This document shows positions 44,704 through 56,500 of a DNA stretch of 64,000 bases, piece by piece. The stretch spans positions 62,001 to 126,000 of the forward strand of contig JAJEKV010000587.1 of the NCBI GenBank assembly GCA_021234155.1, in the 5' to 3' direction. The notes beneath the pieces are model-generated. The model saw only the letters and a list, made by a program, of their open reading frames with translations. It was not told the origin of the DNA and ran no database searches. The position numbers and the translations under genes are program-made. This DNA comes from Isoetes taiwanensis (Eukaryota; Streptophyta; Lycopodiopsida; Isoetales; Isoetaceae). The number at the start of each line of letters is the position of its first letter. Positions within the stretch are counted from its first letter, which is position 1.

Positions 44704-44834
44704 CGTACACGTGGAGTAGATTGTTACATATTGATTTCAGTTTATTTTTGGAACTCCATTGTATTTATTCTCTCTGATTCATAATACAATTAGTCGTTCT
44801 CGTTTCTTGCATCCGCCTGCTACGAGCTTTGTCA
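44675..44834 (+). repeat. Copia 3' LTR
   Basis: Same 160 bp as the 5' LTR, starting TGTTGGAGCATACAAG and ending GAGCTTTGTCA, then the target duplication GTTAG. Confidence 0.95.
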
Positions 44835-44835
44835 G

Positions 44836-45153
44836 TTAGAGGATGAAACTAGCAATCAAGTTGAGGATATAGAAGTCATGGCCATTATCAGGAAACTTAA
44901 TAAGCTTTGTGAGCTACTCTCAACGACCCCTTTTGTTATCTCCATACCCTGTTCAACAAGCACCAAGTCAGAATATTGTATACAAGCATCAAATCATCCG
45001 GAAAGGGCTACTTACCTCAGCAAGAGTGTAGCGATGAGAAAAACATCCGGAAAGGGCTACTTACCAAAAGCAGAGCCACAGCCAGAAGCAAAGCTTTGCC
45101 CTTTTGGGGCCGCTTCGCTATTAGGGCAGCGCCAGCACGAAAATAAAACGTAA
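44836..45153 (+). pseudogene. Open host frame continuing across the Copia target site
   Basis: Removing the Copia element and one GTTAG joins sequence left of 40122 to this stretch in one open frame. On the left it begins after an acceptor-like CATCACAG (40090), and on the right it reads EDETSNQVEDIEVMAIIRKL and stays open to 45153. A 22-bp direct duplication (CATCCGGAAAGGGCTACTTACC at about 44996 and 45047) lies inside it. The family is unrecognised. It might be a small exon of the locus to which the F-box-like pseudogene downstream belongs, or a chance frame. Confidence 0.25.
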
Positions 45154-45454
45154 AGAGAAATATAAAAGTGGGAGGAATTTTTATGACGGGGCGGGACGCG
45201 TTTTGAGAAAAGCCAAAACGCAAAGAAAGGAAAAATTTTGGGGGGAATTTTTTGAGGGCGGGCGGGAAACGCGTTTTCTAAAAACAGAAAATTTCAGTAA
45301 AACGCACGCAAATCTCCCGTATTCAAAATTCTAAAAATTATGACATATTCTGAATTTAAATGAATGATGGTTCATTGCCAAGATTGGGCTAAGAGATCTG
45401 ATAAGAATAAGGCTTGTTTGCAAATCATGGTATGATGTTGTTTTGTCCCCGCAG
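45154..45454 (+). promoter_or_regulatory. Recurring module upstream of the F-box-like gene
   Basis: G/A-rich sequence with two GCGTTTT-CTAAAA / CGCGTTTTGAGAAAA words is followed at about 45337-45385 by AAATTATGACATATTCTG, AATTTAAATGAATGATGG, the module shared with 1125, 18835 and, inverted, 15960 and 38745. The last bases (TTGTTTTGTCCCCGCAG, ending at 45454) are a strong 3' splice-site candidate for the exon that follows. Confidence 0.4.
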
Positions 45455-46659
45455 TTTCTCAAGATCTGGAAGGACGAGGATGAGCGGATCTGGGTTGTGC
45501 TGGCCGTGAGGTCAGAGCCCAAAGAATCACAAGAAGAGTACGAGGAGCACTTATGGTGTCCTGTGAGCTCTTCATCAGAAAATCATAGGGAGGTATGGTA
45601 TGTTTCTAGCTTTTCATCCACTTTAGAAACACAGAGTGTGAGAAGTCCCTGTATGTTTCCCATGCCCCCTTCACCAAATGGCACTAAGTTTGAAGGATTG
45701 CTTTCCTCACATGGCCTTGTTTTAGCTAGACTTATGGGCTATGCTGAAGACAGCAAGCATAGTATAAAGCTTGTTGTGGGAAATCCTGTTACTAACACTT
45801 GGAAGCCTCTCCCCCTTGCAGCTTTGCCTCCCACTATTTCTCCTTATGGTTACCACCACTTCTCCATGGAACTAGATCCTGGCTCTTCTGGGGACTACAT
45901 CATTGTGATATTCCTTTACCCTCAATCTAGATTAGAAGACAACGACAAAGAAGAAGACAAGAAGAAAGAGGAAAGGAGTGCTTGTATCATGTTTTGCAAT
46001 ATGAATCTAAGCTGGGCACTTGGTGCACAGGTCCAACTTTGAATGAGTGCACCATTCATCATAGTCATCACATGTTGCTTTATGGTTCCATGGTGGGTAT
46101 ACAACCTTTGTGCAGACATGACACACCGATTTACTCAGTTTATGATCCTGTTATTATGGTTTGGTCTCATTTGCACATTGCATTCTCGTTTGAACTCCCA
46201 TTGGAAGAAAATGATGAAGAGGATTGGAAAGGCTATCGCTGCGGCATCCTTGCGGGTTTTAAACATGGAGGCAAATACTTTCTAACTACCTCCTTCTTTA
46301 GGCTGCAGGGTGATGAGGATTTGGGCCTTGGCGTGTGGGAGTTGGACCAAGAAAATGTACCTTGGAAGTTGGTGTCTAGAAGAAGGTTCAAGGATATGTA
46401 TGGTGCTGGTTGGTGGAGTGATAATTTGGATATGAACTGGAAATGCCAGTTCGTTGGTGAACATGTTATTTTCTCCACGGCCTACAAGCCAGGCACGCAT
46501 GGCCTTTTTCCTCCAGTTGCATTTAATATGCACCAGTTTACATGGATCAGTGCTTTGACAGAAGAAGAAAAATGTAGCAATGCAAACTTTTCTCGGGTTA
46601 TTGATTACGAGTGTGCCTATGCATTCATTCCGAGTTTGGCGGCTCAGGCTATCGTGTAA
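45455..46659 (+). pseudogene. F-box-associated/kelch-like protein, C-terminal part, frameshifted
   Basis: After the splice-acceptor-like CAG at 45454 a frame reads about 195 codons (KIWKDEDERIWVVLAVRSE..., GLVLARLMGY, VVGNPVTNTWKPLPLAALPP), then shifts within an acidic A/G-rich run near 45940-45985. The continuation in another frame runs to a stop at 46657 (GTWCTGPTLNEC, IYSVYDPVIMVWSHL, VWELDQENVPWKLV). The layout (SHGL-L, NP-T-TW--LP, Y-S----W, VWEL----W) matches the substrate-recognition half of plant F-box proteins, which recruit targets to SCF ubiquitin ligases. No F-box is visible; it could lie in a lost upstream exon. Apart from the single shift both halves are open, so the lesion is young or a sequencing error. 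Confidence 0.55.
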
Positions 46660-46662
46660 CCA

Positions 46663-47545
46663 GGCCAAGCGCTATTTGCGCAAAGGGGGACTTATGTATG
46701 TCGGAATGCTAACCAAAATTGCGGAAGTGCAAGAAATTGTCGTCCCTCAGCTTATTCAAAAGGTGTGAGAAGAGTTCAAGGATGTGTTCCTTGATAAGCT
46801 TACAGAATTACCTCCTTTTCGTGAGGTGAACCATGAAATCAAATTATTCCCTGGGTCTGCGCCACCTTCACGACCTCCTTATCGTTTTAATTACGGTAGA
46901 GATGGTGGAATTAAAGAAGCAATTGGAGGAACTAGTGGAACAAGGGTTTATTAGGCCTAGTACATCTCCATTTGGAGCTTCTGTCCTATTTGTAAAGAAA
47001 AAGGATGACAGTTTGCGCCTATGTGTTTATTACAGATTGTTGAATCAGATTACCATCAAGAATGGTTATGCTTTGCCAAGAGTAGATGATCTGTTTGATC
47101 AATTGAGTGGTAGCAAATTCTTTTCTAAGATTGATTTGCGCTCTGGCTACCACCAAATCAGAATAAAGGAAGAAGACATTCCTAAAACTGCTTTCCGTAC
47201 AAGATATGTACATTATGAATTTGTAGTAATGCCATTTGGGCTTACTGACGCGCTAGCCACGTTTATGAGGCTTATGAATGATGTTTTCCAGGCTCAGCTT
47301 GATCAATTCATGCTCGTGTTCTTCGATGATATTTTGATCTACTCTAAAATGTTAGAAGAGCGTGTGGAGCACTTGCGTGCAGCTTTATTCACCCTTCGTC
47401 CTATCCACCATACTCTCGTGGTATCTTGTCTTCCATTCATATCCATATTTCTTCTAGAAGTCCCAAGTTGGTTCTCAAATACTTTGACTAGTCCAAAATT
47501 CGCTAAAAATTGGGAAAGTGATGATGTGGCACCAGGATTTGACTA
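46663..47545 (+). pseudogene. Ty3-Gypsy reverse transcriptase fragment
   Basis: Directly after the F-box-like frame ends, Gypsy pol sequence begins: a linker (AKRYLRKGGLMYVGML), a stop near 46768, EEFKDVFLDKLTELPPF, a frame change near 46895, then an open reverse transcriptase ([75 protein letters not shown]). Usual residues are altered in places (CVYYRLL for CVDYRAL, ALATFM for APATFM). Homology ends near 47390; no RNase H, integrase or LTR is present. It is an isolated internal fragment abutting another gene's 3' end. Confidence 0.85.
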
Positions 47546-47583
47546 GTCACCACCCCAAAAGTGCTAATTCATTATTATATGGA

Positions 47584-49661
47584 CTAGTAATGATGCCCAG
47601 CGTTGCTGGGCATAAGTTGGGAACCTATGTGGACAAAAACCTAACAGCCCAGTCTTCTTTTCATAAATCAATATAATAGAAACCAAGCCCAGTGCTGCTG
47701 AGCTGTAAAAGGTTTTTGTGCATTTAATACCCTTCCCTTTGCTTTTTGCTCTATTCTATGTTTCCCCTTTTCCTCATTATCCTACACACTTTCCTTTTTC
47801 CTTTTCCCTTTGTTCTTATTTTTTCTGCACGTTATCTTTTTCCCTTCCTTCCCCCCTCCCCTCTTTTTTTAGCCCCCTTCACCATCCCCTTCCCTTCCCT
47901 TCCCCTTCCCCTTCCCCTTTTTCCCTTTCCCTTTCTCTTTCTCTGATAGGTTTTTTCTCTTCCCTCTTCATCGTTTTCCCGCCCTTCCCATTTTTCCCTT
48001 TTCTTTTCCCCTTTCTTTTCCTTTCCTTTTTTCCTTTTCCCATGCCTTTTTTTCTTCTTTTTTTCCCCACCTTTTCATGTGGCCCTCTTCTTCCTTTCCC
48101 ACCCTCTTCCTTTATCCTGTGCTCTTTTCCCCTTCTCTTTTCCCATTTCCCTCTCCTCTTTTCCTGGTGCCTTTTTTCCCCCTTTTCCGCTTCCCTTTTC
48201 TTTTTTCCTTTCCCTTCCCTTTCCCACCCTTTTCGCTTTTCTTTGTGCCCTTTTTCCCTTTCTCTTTCCTCCTTCCTTTTCATTTTCGCTTTCCCTTTCC
48301 CTTTTCTTATGCCTCTTCCCATTCGCATTTCTCCACCTTTTTTATGTGCCCCTTTTCTTTTTTTCCCCATCCTCTTCCGCCTTTTCCCTCTTTCTCTTTC
48401 CCCTTTTCTCCCTTTTTTTCCTTGCCCATGCTCTTTTTCCCTTCCTTTTTCCCTTTCCTCATCCTTTATTCTTCCTTTTTTTCTCGTCCCCTTTTCCCCT
48501 TCCTCTCTTCCTCTTTTTCCATTCCTTGCTCTCCACCCTTTTCCCCCTCCCTTTTCCTCCTTTTTCCCACCCTTTCCCTCTTTCCTTTTTCTCGGTGCCT
48601 TTTTATCTTCCTTTTTTCGCTCCCTTTTTCTTCCCCTTTCCCTGTCCCTTTTTCTATGCCAGTTTCTCCTTTCCTTCTCCTCTTTCCTCACCTTTTCTCT
48701 CTAACATTTTCCCTTTCTTTTTTCGATGCCCTATTTTGCTTCCCTTTTCCTCTTTCTTCACGCTTTCCTTTTTTTTGCATGCCCTTTCTACTTTCCCTTT
48801 TGTCCTTTTTCTCGTGTCCTTTTTCTAGGTTCCCTTTTCCCCTTTCCATCTCCCTTTTTCTTTTTTCCTTTCCCTTTCCCTTTTTCCATGCAATTTGTTC
48901 ATCCCCTTCTTCTACCCTTTTCCTGTTCAGCTTTTTTTCCACCCTTTTCCCACCCTTTCCCTCTTTCCCTTTTCTCGATGCCTTTTTATCTTCCTTTTTC
49001 CCCTCTCTTTTTCTTTTCCCCTTTCCCTTTTTCCATGCCATTTTCCCCTTCCCCTCTCCTCTTTCTTCACCTTTTCTCTCTAACCTTTTCCCTTTCTTTT
49101 TTTGATACTATCTTTTCGCTTCCATTTTCCTCTTTTCTTCACTATTTTCCTCTTTCCTTTTTTCCCATGCCTTTCCCTCCTTTCCTTTTGCCCCTTTCCT
49201 CGTGCCTTTTTTCCAGGTTCTCTTTTTCCCATTCAATCTCCCTTTTTCTTTTTTTTCCTTTCCTTCCCCTTTTCCCATGTACTTTGTTCGTCCCCTTTTT
49301 CCCACCTTTTTCCCTTACCTTTTTCTCCTTTTTCCACCCTTCCCTTTTTCCTTTCCTTTCCTTTCTCCCTCTCTATTTCTATTCTTGTTGTCATTTTTTC
49401 CATGCTATTTTTCACTTTCTTTTTTCCCACCTTTTTCCTTTTCCTTGTTTTCCCATGCCCTTTTTCCCTTCCCTTTTCCCTTTTACCCGTGCCTTACCTC
49501 CCCTTTCCTTTTCCTTTCTCCTTAAGAAATCAAACCATGACTAATCATGGTAGTGGAAAGTCGTGTGCAATAAATCTCAGCCTTCATTTTCAATCAGATG
49601 ATCTCAGCCATTTAAATTAGGGCTTGATCCATTCAATACGATATAACATTATAATATAAGA
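47584..49661 (-). mobile_element. Non-autonomous Helitron with polypurine core (H3, array member)
   Basis: Minus-strand start TCTTATATTATAATGTTATA at 49661; 3' end with hairpin TGCCCAGC-GTT-GCTGGGCA equivalents at 47594-47612, six bases, and CTAG at 47587-47584, next to host A at 47583. The core (about 47740-49520) is polypyrimidine on the plus strand. A CCATGACTAATCATGG inverted repeat adjoins the core at about 49535. Its right end touches the 3' end of the next Helitron with no intervening base. About 730 bp of its 5' half (48911-49640) is almost identical to 55663-56386. Confidence 0.9.
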
Positions 49662-51202
49662 CTAGTAAATTGCCCACCTTCGGTGGGCAATCCATATGAT
49701 TGTAGCCGGAAGACTTAAATGCTTGGACAATGCTCAACATAAGTTATTATATGTGTTACTCCAACTACTGTAATGTATTTGTGCAAATCATGTCTAAGTA
49801 CTTGTTTCCGTTTAAAAGGCCTAGAATGCACAATCTTTTACATATCATAGATTTCTAGATTTTAGGAGTATGTAACTGTTTTAGAACGGCCACGTGATGC
49901 ATCATTATTTGCATCACTTGCCCATTCTTAAATAATTACATACTATTGCCCATCTTCAGTGATGTGGTTGATTATGTGAAATTGAGCGTTCTAGTTGATC
50001 ATGAAGCAGACAAAGTTCAGGCAATCAATGTTAAAATGGATCTATTTTTATTCTATTAGAGAAGAATCCAAGTCTGGCATGGTAGAGCTATGTGGTCTTT
50101 ATAGATTCTAGGTTAAATGCTTTAGCTTTTGTGTTTATTTGAACATTGTTAGCCATTTAAATGCTATTTTTGAACTTATTTAACTTAGGCATTTCTAGAC
50201 CATGAGGGTTTTTTAAGTTTCCTCTATTTCATAGTGAAGCTATACCGACAAACATTTGAGATTGCTAGCTATGATCAGTATGAAAATAATATCTTAAATA
50301 TTCTGCTTGTTCCTTAAATCATATAGCCATGACATGACTTCTTGTCCATCAAGAACCTCAAAATTCAATGAAACAACAAAGAATCTGACTGATATACTTA
50401 CAATAAGGATCACCCTGATGATATAAAGCGATTGAAGAGGGAGCTTATGCTGATGAATAATTGGGCCAAATGGACCTTCTCCATGCTCTACCGATCTCTA
50501 ATTCTCTGATACACCAAAAGGGATGCCATGCAATCCCATGAATAGACTAACATTGCTTTATATCTTAATTCTTATTCAAATGATGCGGAATAAATCGTCA
50601 TTTAGAAAGCAAGTGCAAGCTCTGTTTTCATGCCGGGGAGCATCCATTTAAAAGCTTAATGAAAGACCTAAAAGTAATGCTAGGCTTACGGTTCTCAAAT
50701 TCCTAGTCTAAATATGTCAAATATGACAAATTGCATTTCTTTGCTCTAGTTTAACAAGAGTAGTAATAGTCTATTTCCTAAACATGAGCATGCATTGGAA
50801 AGCTCAGTGAAACAACCTATAAAAGATGCTAGGCATATGTTTTCAAATTCATAGTACAAATGGGCAAAATAAATCAAAGTACATGAGCCGGTCCAAAAAG
50901 CTCATTACACGGGATATACCCTCAAAACTATGTGGGTTCACTTCTCCGTGGGGTTCTAAATGGTAGCAAAAATGGCGGACGGATGGATTATCTCTTGCTT
51001 TTGCTTGGCACCCAAGTAATTCTCAACTTTGTACAAATAATTAAAACATTATCAGGATAAGACCTCGACTCCTTCTCATTCTCTTAAAAGTTCTCGATCA
51101 ATCTCGGGCAACAACCAACAAATGATTCTCGGTCTACACCTAAGGCACATCATAGCGCCCGGTGTTCTATGCTCGAGGCCTAAATTGCTTACAACTTATA
51201 AA

Positions 51203-51520
51203 TGAATTGTGTTAAAGACAACCCTAAAGGAACAAACCTTGCAAGACCGGTCTACACCTATGAAAGATGCATTCGGGTTGGGATATTTCCATAACGCCAA
51301 TGAATTCAAGGCTTGCTTCAATTTCGTCACATGCCCAATCAATATAAGGCTGATTAATGAATCGCAAGTTTAAAAATCATAACATTGAATAACAATCAAC
51401 ACATGTCCTATATGTTCAAAGCATGTACAAATTGTTTTCAACACAACCCGGATGGAATAACATCGCGGTACGCTAACCACAGAGCTTGTTTGCCACATTC
51501 ATAGTTCATGAACGGCTTCA
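51203..51520 (+). repeat. Direct repeat inside HX, copy 1
   Basis: Contains GAATTGTGTT, CCTAAAGGAACAAACCTTGC, GAAAGATGCATTC, CATGTCCTA-ATGTTCAAAGCAT. The second copy is at 52224-52530. Confidence 0.85.
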
Positions 51521-52223
51521 CCAATAAAAGCCTTTAGCGTTAGCGGCAAGATGCATCGCATCTAACCAACATGCACATGAAGTCCTTCATTTTACATGTT
51601 GCAAACCTTAGATCTGCCACAATGAATGAACCAACCAAACAAAGTCGCAATCGAACTTTATAGCACTCGATCCAGTAGAGGCACAACATCAAATATCTCT
51701 AAAATGTTCATCCAACAATGTCAATGGCTATCCGCTTTATCTTCTAATCTCTCGAGCCTTTAAATGCAGGCACAAAAGAATCATATTAATGCGGATCTAA
51801 GGCCATTTCCTTTTTATTATGGAACAATTGCTTAGAGCGGATCTAAGGCCATTCTTGTTTATTATGAAACAATTGCACGGCAAACAACAGATTTGACTAT
51901 CTCTTCGGTAGAACATTGTTAAGCTACCGAAACGTGAATGGCACCAAGATGACATGGACTCGGTTTAGAACATATTGGACTCGATTCATCAATACATGCG
52001 TAGATTCATTTAGTTATTAGTTGTATTACTCCCCTCATGTAATTTTCCATACACAAATCTTGGACCTTCCGGACTTTGTGGCACCCCTCTGCCTATTTAC
52101 AAAAGAACTTATTTATCCTTTACGGGCCGGTTCTTCTATACACCAAGCAAAGCCATGCACACATCACATAATGCATTACGCACGTACATTACCATCTACT
52201 GAGAATACTACTCTTTCCACATG

Positions 52224-52530
52224 AATTGTGTTGGAGCGACCTAAAGGAACAAACCTTGCAAGACTGGTCTATACACCTATGAAAGATGCATTCCGGCTTC
52301 GGATATTTCCATAACACCAACAAATCCAAGGCTCGCCCGATTTCGTCCACAGGCCCAATCAATTTAAGGCTGATTATGAATCTGGAAGTTTAAAAATCAT
52401 GACATCGAAATAGTAATTAATACATGTCCTACATGTTCAAAGCATATACGAATTGTTCTCAACACAACCGGAAGGAATAAAATCGGGGCCGTTAATACAA
52501 AGCTTGCTTGCCACATTCATAGTTAAGTGA
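52224..52530 (+). repeat. Direct repeat inside HX, copy 2
   Basis: Second copy of 51203-51520 in the same orientation, diverged by scattered substitutions and small indels. A partial third similarity (GGCCCAATCAA-TTAAGGCTG) follows near 52658. Confidence 0.85.
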
Positions 52531-53297
52531 GCCGGGCTTCAATGATGGCCGGGACCAATAGGGGCTCACCTCTTGCAACTCTTCCACAAAACCACTCGCT
52601 TGCTCCAAAACAATTTGCCTCAATTAATTTAAGCCTACCTTCGATCTCTTCACAAAGGCCCAATCAACTTAAAGGCTGGTTGTGACCGCAAGTTTAGAAA
52701 TCATGGCATTAGATTCAACAATCAACACATATGCCGCGAATCGCATCTCAACAAACCAATGAGCAAACAAAGCACAATAAACAAAGCAGACCGTCTCGGC
52801 TAATAGTTCGGGGATTGTTTATATCTTCCATATCCAACAATTCTCTAAGGTCTCAAAGATAGAGAAATTTGTTATGTTAGTTATACATGGAACCACAGAG
52901 AGAAACATCTTATGTGTGATATATGGAAGCTCTAGTAGACAAATCTCTCAAAAGCTTTGGATTGACTACATTGCTCATCTTCCCGCTCTTAAATGGCAAT
53001 TAATGTCCACTTGTTTTTAGTGGTTGAAACCTCGAGCTAAAATAAACGAAGGCTTGAGAAGAATCTTCAAAGCTAGCTCTATCCACAAAAGACACTATAC
53101 CAATCCAAAATGCCTAAGTTTGCAATTTTATAGGTTAATCAAGGACTTGTAGCAAATTATGCGAGAGAACTTTCTTTGACAACAAAATACGACCATGCAT
53201 TTGTAAGATTTACAATACCTACAACATAAGAAAATTGTATCGGATCAAATGCTAGGACCTCCATTTTGCCCTTTCTATTCACTTAGGGCTTTGTTTG

Positions 53298-53510
53298 GGT
53301 GCTAAACCTCTGCCGGCGAGAACAACAAATATCAAGCTCACCTTTGAAGCTAATCTCGCAAGAGAATGCGGATTGCTAGGGTTCGATGGTCTGCTAGGAG
53401 GAACAAAGACATAAATACTAAACCTCTGGCGGCGAGAATAACAAATATCAAGCTCACCTTTCGAATCTAATCTACGCAAGAGAATGCGGATATGCTAGGG
53501 TTCGGACGGA
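53298..53510 (+). repeat. Tandem pair of ~110-bp units inside HX
   Basis: CTAAACCTCTG-CGGCGAGAA, AACAAATATCAAGCTCACCT and GCAAGAGAATGCGGAT-GCTA recur once in tandem (about 53302 and 53418). Confidence 0.85.
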
Positions 53511-56500
53511 GTTTCCTCGCAATGTGCATTGCACCGGGCTCGGGCTCGGCTTCGGATGAGCGGATGATCCGAGGCTTTCTGAGATTATGAGTTTCCAAAA
53601 TGGCAATGAGCACATATGCGGATTACTTGCTTGAGATCTCTGCAAGAACGAAATAGAAATGAAAAAGAGGGTTTATGTAAAGCTGCATGTGCCTTGGATA
53701 TCTGACCACAAATATGTCAAGGGATGTGGGGCATCCTGCAGAGATTGGTGCGATTAATCGCGGTTTGGATTTTGGCATTGCAGCATCCTAGTGAGAATGG
53801 CAAATTTTTTGTTTGAAGGAAAGACGTGGGTTTTATGCATATTCCGGGTGTTCTGTTTGATAAATGGGCTTGGTCTGCAGAGGACGTCAAAGACATGCTC
53901 ATGTATCCAGACTCTGATAGCTCAGAATGCTCTTGTTCGATGGCCACCAAACAAAAACCTAAGGCACTTTTTTGCAAAATTAAACACAGCCATCATTTTG
54001 CAAAGCATCGTCCTCAGAAAGCTTGGATGATGCCGGGATTGTGGCTTTCCTGTAGGGGATACCATCACTAGAGGTTCGACAGCCATAGCCCGATGCTCTT
54101 TTGTTCGATGGCCACCAAACAAAAACCTAAGGCACTTTTTTTTTTGACCGTTAGATGTGCTCATCAAATCCTAAGCGTCCGATTTAGGTCTCCATTGAAG
54201 ACACACGCCAAAACATTATAATAAAGATAAAGATACTAGTAATGGTGCCCAGCGTTGCTGGGCATAAGTTGGAAATCTGTGTGGACGAAAACCTATTCAA
54301 CTCAGTATAATAGAAACCAAGCCTAACATTGCTGAGCTTTAAGAGGCTTTTGTGCATTCGACACCCTTCCTCTTCCTTTTTCCTTTTGCTCTATTCCACA
54401 TTTCCCTTTCGTTTCGTTCGCTTCGTTTTTTTTTTACCTCCTTCTCCCTTCACTTCGCTTCCCTTTCCCATTTCCGTTTTCCCTTCCCTTTTTTTCTGAC
54501 GGAGTTTTTCTCTTCCCTTTTCATCATTTCCCCGCCCTTCCCTTTTTCCCGTTCCTTTTTTTTCATTTTTCACTTTCCCTTTCCCTTTCCCATGCCCTTT
54601 TTCATCTCTTTTCCCACCTTTGCATATGCACTTTTTCTTCCTTTTTCCATCCTCTTCCTCTTTATCCCTTGCCCTTTTAGCTTCTCTTTTCCCATTTTCC
54701 TCGTGCCCATATTCCTTACCTCCCCATTTCGCCTTCCTTTTCCTTTTTTTTCCTTTCCTTCCCTTTTCATTCTTTCGCCACCCTTTCGCTTTTTTCCGTT
54801 CTCTTTTTCTCTTTCTCCCTTCTTTTTCCTTTTCTTTTCCTATGCCTCTTTCCATACCCTTTTTCTCTACCCTTTTTATGTTCCCATTTTTCACCTTTTC
54901 CCACCTTCTCCTCCTTTTCCCTTTTCCACTTTTCCTTTTCCCATTTCCTCTGCTCGTTTTCCCCTTTCCTCACTCTTTCTCTCTTCCCTTTTTTTCCCGT
55001 GCCCTTTTTCCCTTTCCTCTTCCTCTTTTTCAATTTCTTGCTCCTCACCCTTCTCCTGTTCCCCTTTTCCCCCTCCCTTTTCCTCCTTTTCTGACCCTTT
55101 TCCTCTTTTCCTTTTCTCGGCCTTTTTCCCTTTCCCTTTTCATGATGGACTTTTCCTTTCCATTTTCCTCCTTTCATCCTTTCCCTCTTTCTCTTTTACT
55201 TGTGCCCTTTTTACCTTTCCTTCACCCTTTCTCCCTTCCTTTCCTTTTCCCATATCCTTCCCACATTGTTTCTCTTTCCTTTTTTTCTATGCCCGTTTTC
55301 CTATTTTCCCCCACACTTTCCCTCTTCCCCTTTTCTTTTTTTCCATGTCTTTTTTCCATGTCTCGTTCCTTTTTTTCTCTTTTCCTTTTCCCCTTCCTTT
55401 TTCTCATTTCCCTTTTCACTTTGTCTAATGCCCTTTTTCCAGGTTCTATTTCCTCCTTTGCCCCTCCTTTTTTCTTTCTGCTTTCACCTTTTCCATGCCC
55501 TTTTTCCCTCCCCTTCTCCTATTCCCTCTTTTCCCTGCCTTTTTCCTCATTTTCCCAACCTTTCACTCATTTCCTTTTCTCGGTGCCCCTTTTCCCTTCC
55601 CTTTCCCTTCTCTACCCTTCTTCTACCCTTTTTCTACCCTTTTTCTACCCTTTTTCCCCTTCTTCTACCCTTTTTCTGTTCAGCTTTTTTTCCACCCTTT
55701 TCCCACCCTTTCCCTCTTTCCCTTTTCTCGATGCCTTTTTATCTTCCTTTTTCCCCTCTCTTTTTCTTTTCCCCTTTCCCTTTTTCCATGCCATTTTCCC
55801 CTTCCCCTCTCCTCTTTCTTCACCTTTTCTCTCTAACCTTTTCCCTTTCTTTTTTTGATACTATCTTTTCGCTTCCATTTTCCTCTTTTCTTCACTATTT
55901 TCCTCTTTCCTTTTTTCCCATGCCTTTCCCTCCTTTCCTTTTGCCCCTTTCCTCGTGCCTTTTTTCCAGGTTCTCTTTTTCCCATTCAATCTCCCTTTTT
56001 CTTTTTTTTTCCTTCCCCTTTTCCCATGTACTTTGTTCGTCCCCTTTTTCCCACCTTTTTCCCTTACCTTTTTCTCCTTTTTCCACCCTTCCCTTTTTCC
56101 TTTCCTTTCCTTTCTCCCTCTCTATTTCTATTCTTGTTGTCATTTTTTCCATGCTATTTTTCACTTTCTTTTTTCCCACCTTTTTCCTTTTCCTCGTTTT
56201 CCCATGCCCTTTTTCCCTTCCCTTTTCCCTTTTACCCGTGCCTTACCTCCCCTTTCCTTTTCCTTTCTCCTTAAGAAATCAAACCATGACTAATCATGGT
56301 AGTGGAAAGTCGTGTGCAATAAATCTCAGCCTTCATTTTCAATCAGATGATCTCAGCCATTTAAATTAGGGCTTGATCCATTCAATCTTATATAATAATG
56401 TTATATGGTGTGTTCTGAACCACGCCCTAATTTCGGCGGCCAAGATCTTCCGTGTTTGAAGGACGAGATCTTCCATGTCTAGGGTTTTTTAGTGTCCGCT

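Larger units (their letters stand above)
40123..44834 (+). mobile_element. Complete-length Ty1-Copia retrotransposon, coding-defective
   Basis: LTRs of 160 bp at 40123-40282 and 44675-44834 appear identical base for base, and GTTAG flanks both sides (40118-40122, 44835-44839). A primer-binding site, gag, protease, integrase, reverse transcriptase and RNase H occur in Copia order. The coding region has several lesions: a stop and frame changes in gag (40564-40707), a frame change near 42970-43000, in-frame stops at 43336 and about 43420, a frame change near 44035, and a stop at 44326. Identical LTRs imply a recent insertion, so a defective copy was probably mobilised by proteins from a relative. 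Sequencing errors are an alternative explanation for some frame changes. Confidence 0.95.
49662..54233 (-). mobile_element. Helitron of a related family without polypurine core (HX)
   Basis: 3' end on the minus strand: hairpin with 10-bp stem (ATTGCCCACC-TTC-GGTGGGCAAT, 49669-49691) followed by CTAG at 49665-49662. 5' end TCTTTATCTTTATTATAATG at 54233. The flanks are A (49661) and T (54234) on the plus strand. The 4.57-kb body lacks Rep/helicase motifs. It holds a ~310-bp direct repeat (51203-51520 and 52224-52530), a tandem pair at 53298-53510, and a repeated GTTCGATGGCCACCAAACAA segment (about 53936 and 54104). A coding-like stretch near 53826-54060 (MHIPGVLFDKWAWSAEDVKD) is unidentified and might be captured. 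Confidence 0.75.

Noticed and set aside
54352-56369. Frames up to 412 codons rich in F, P, S and L
   Set aside because: Same artefact in the H4 core; the neighbouring H3 and H5 cores show equivalent frames in every register.
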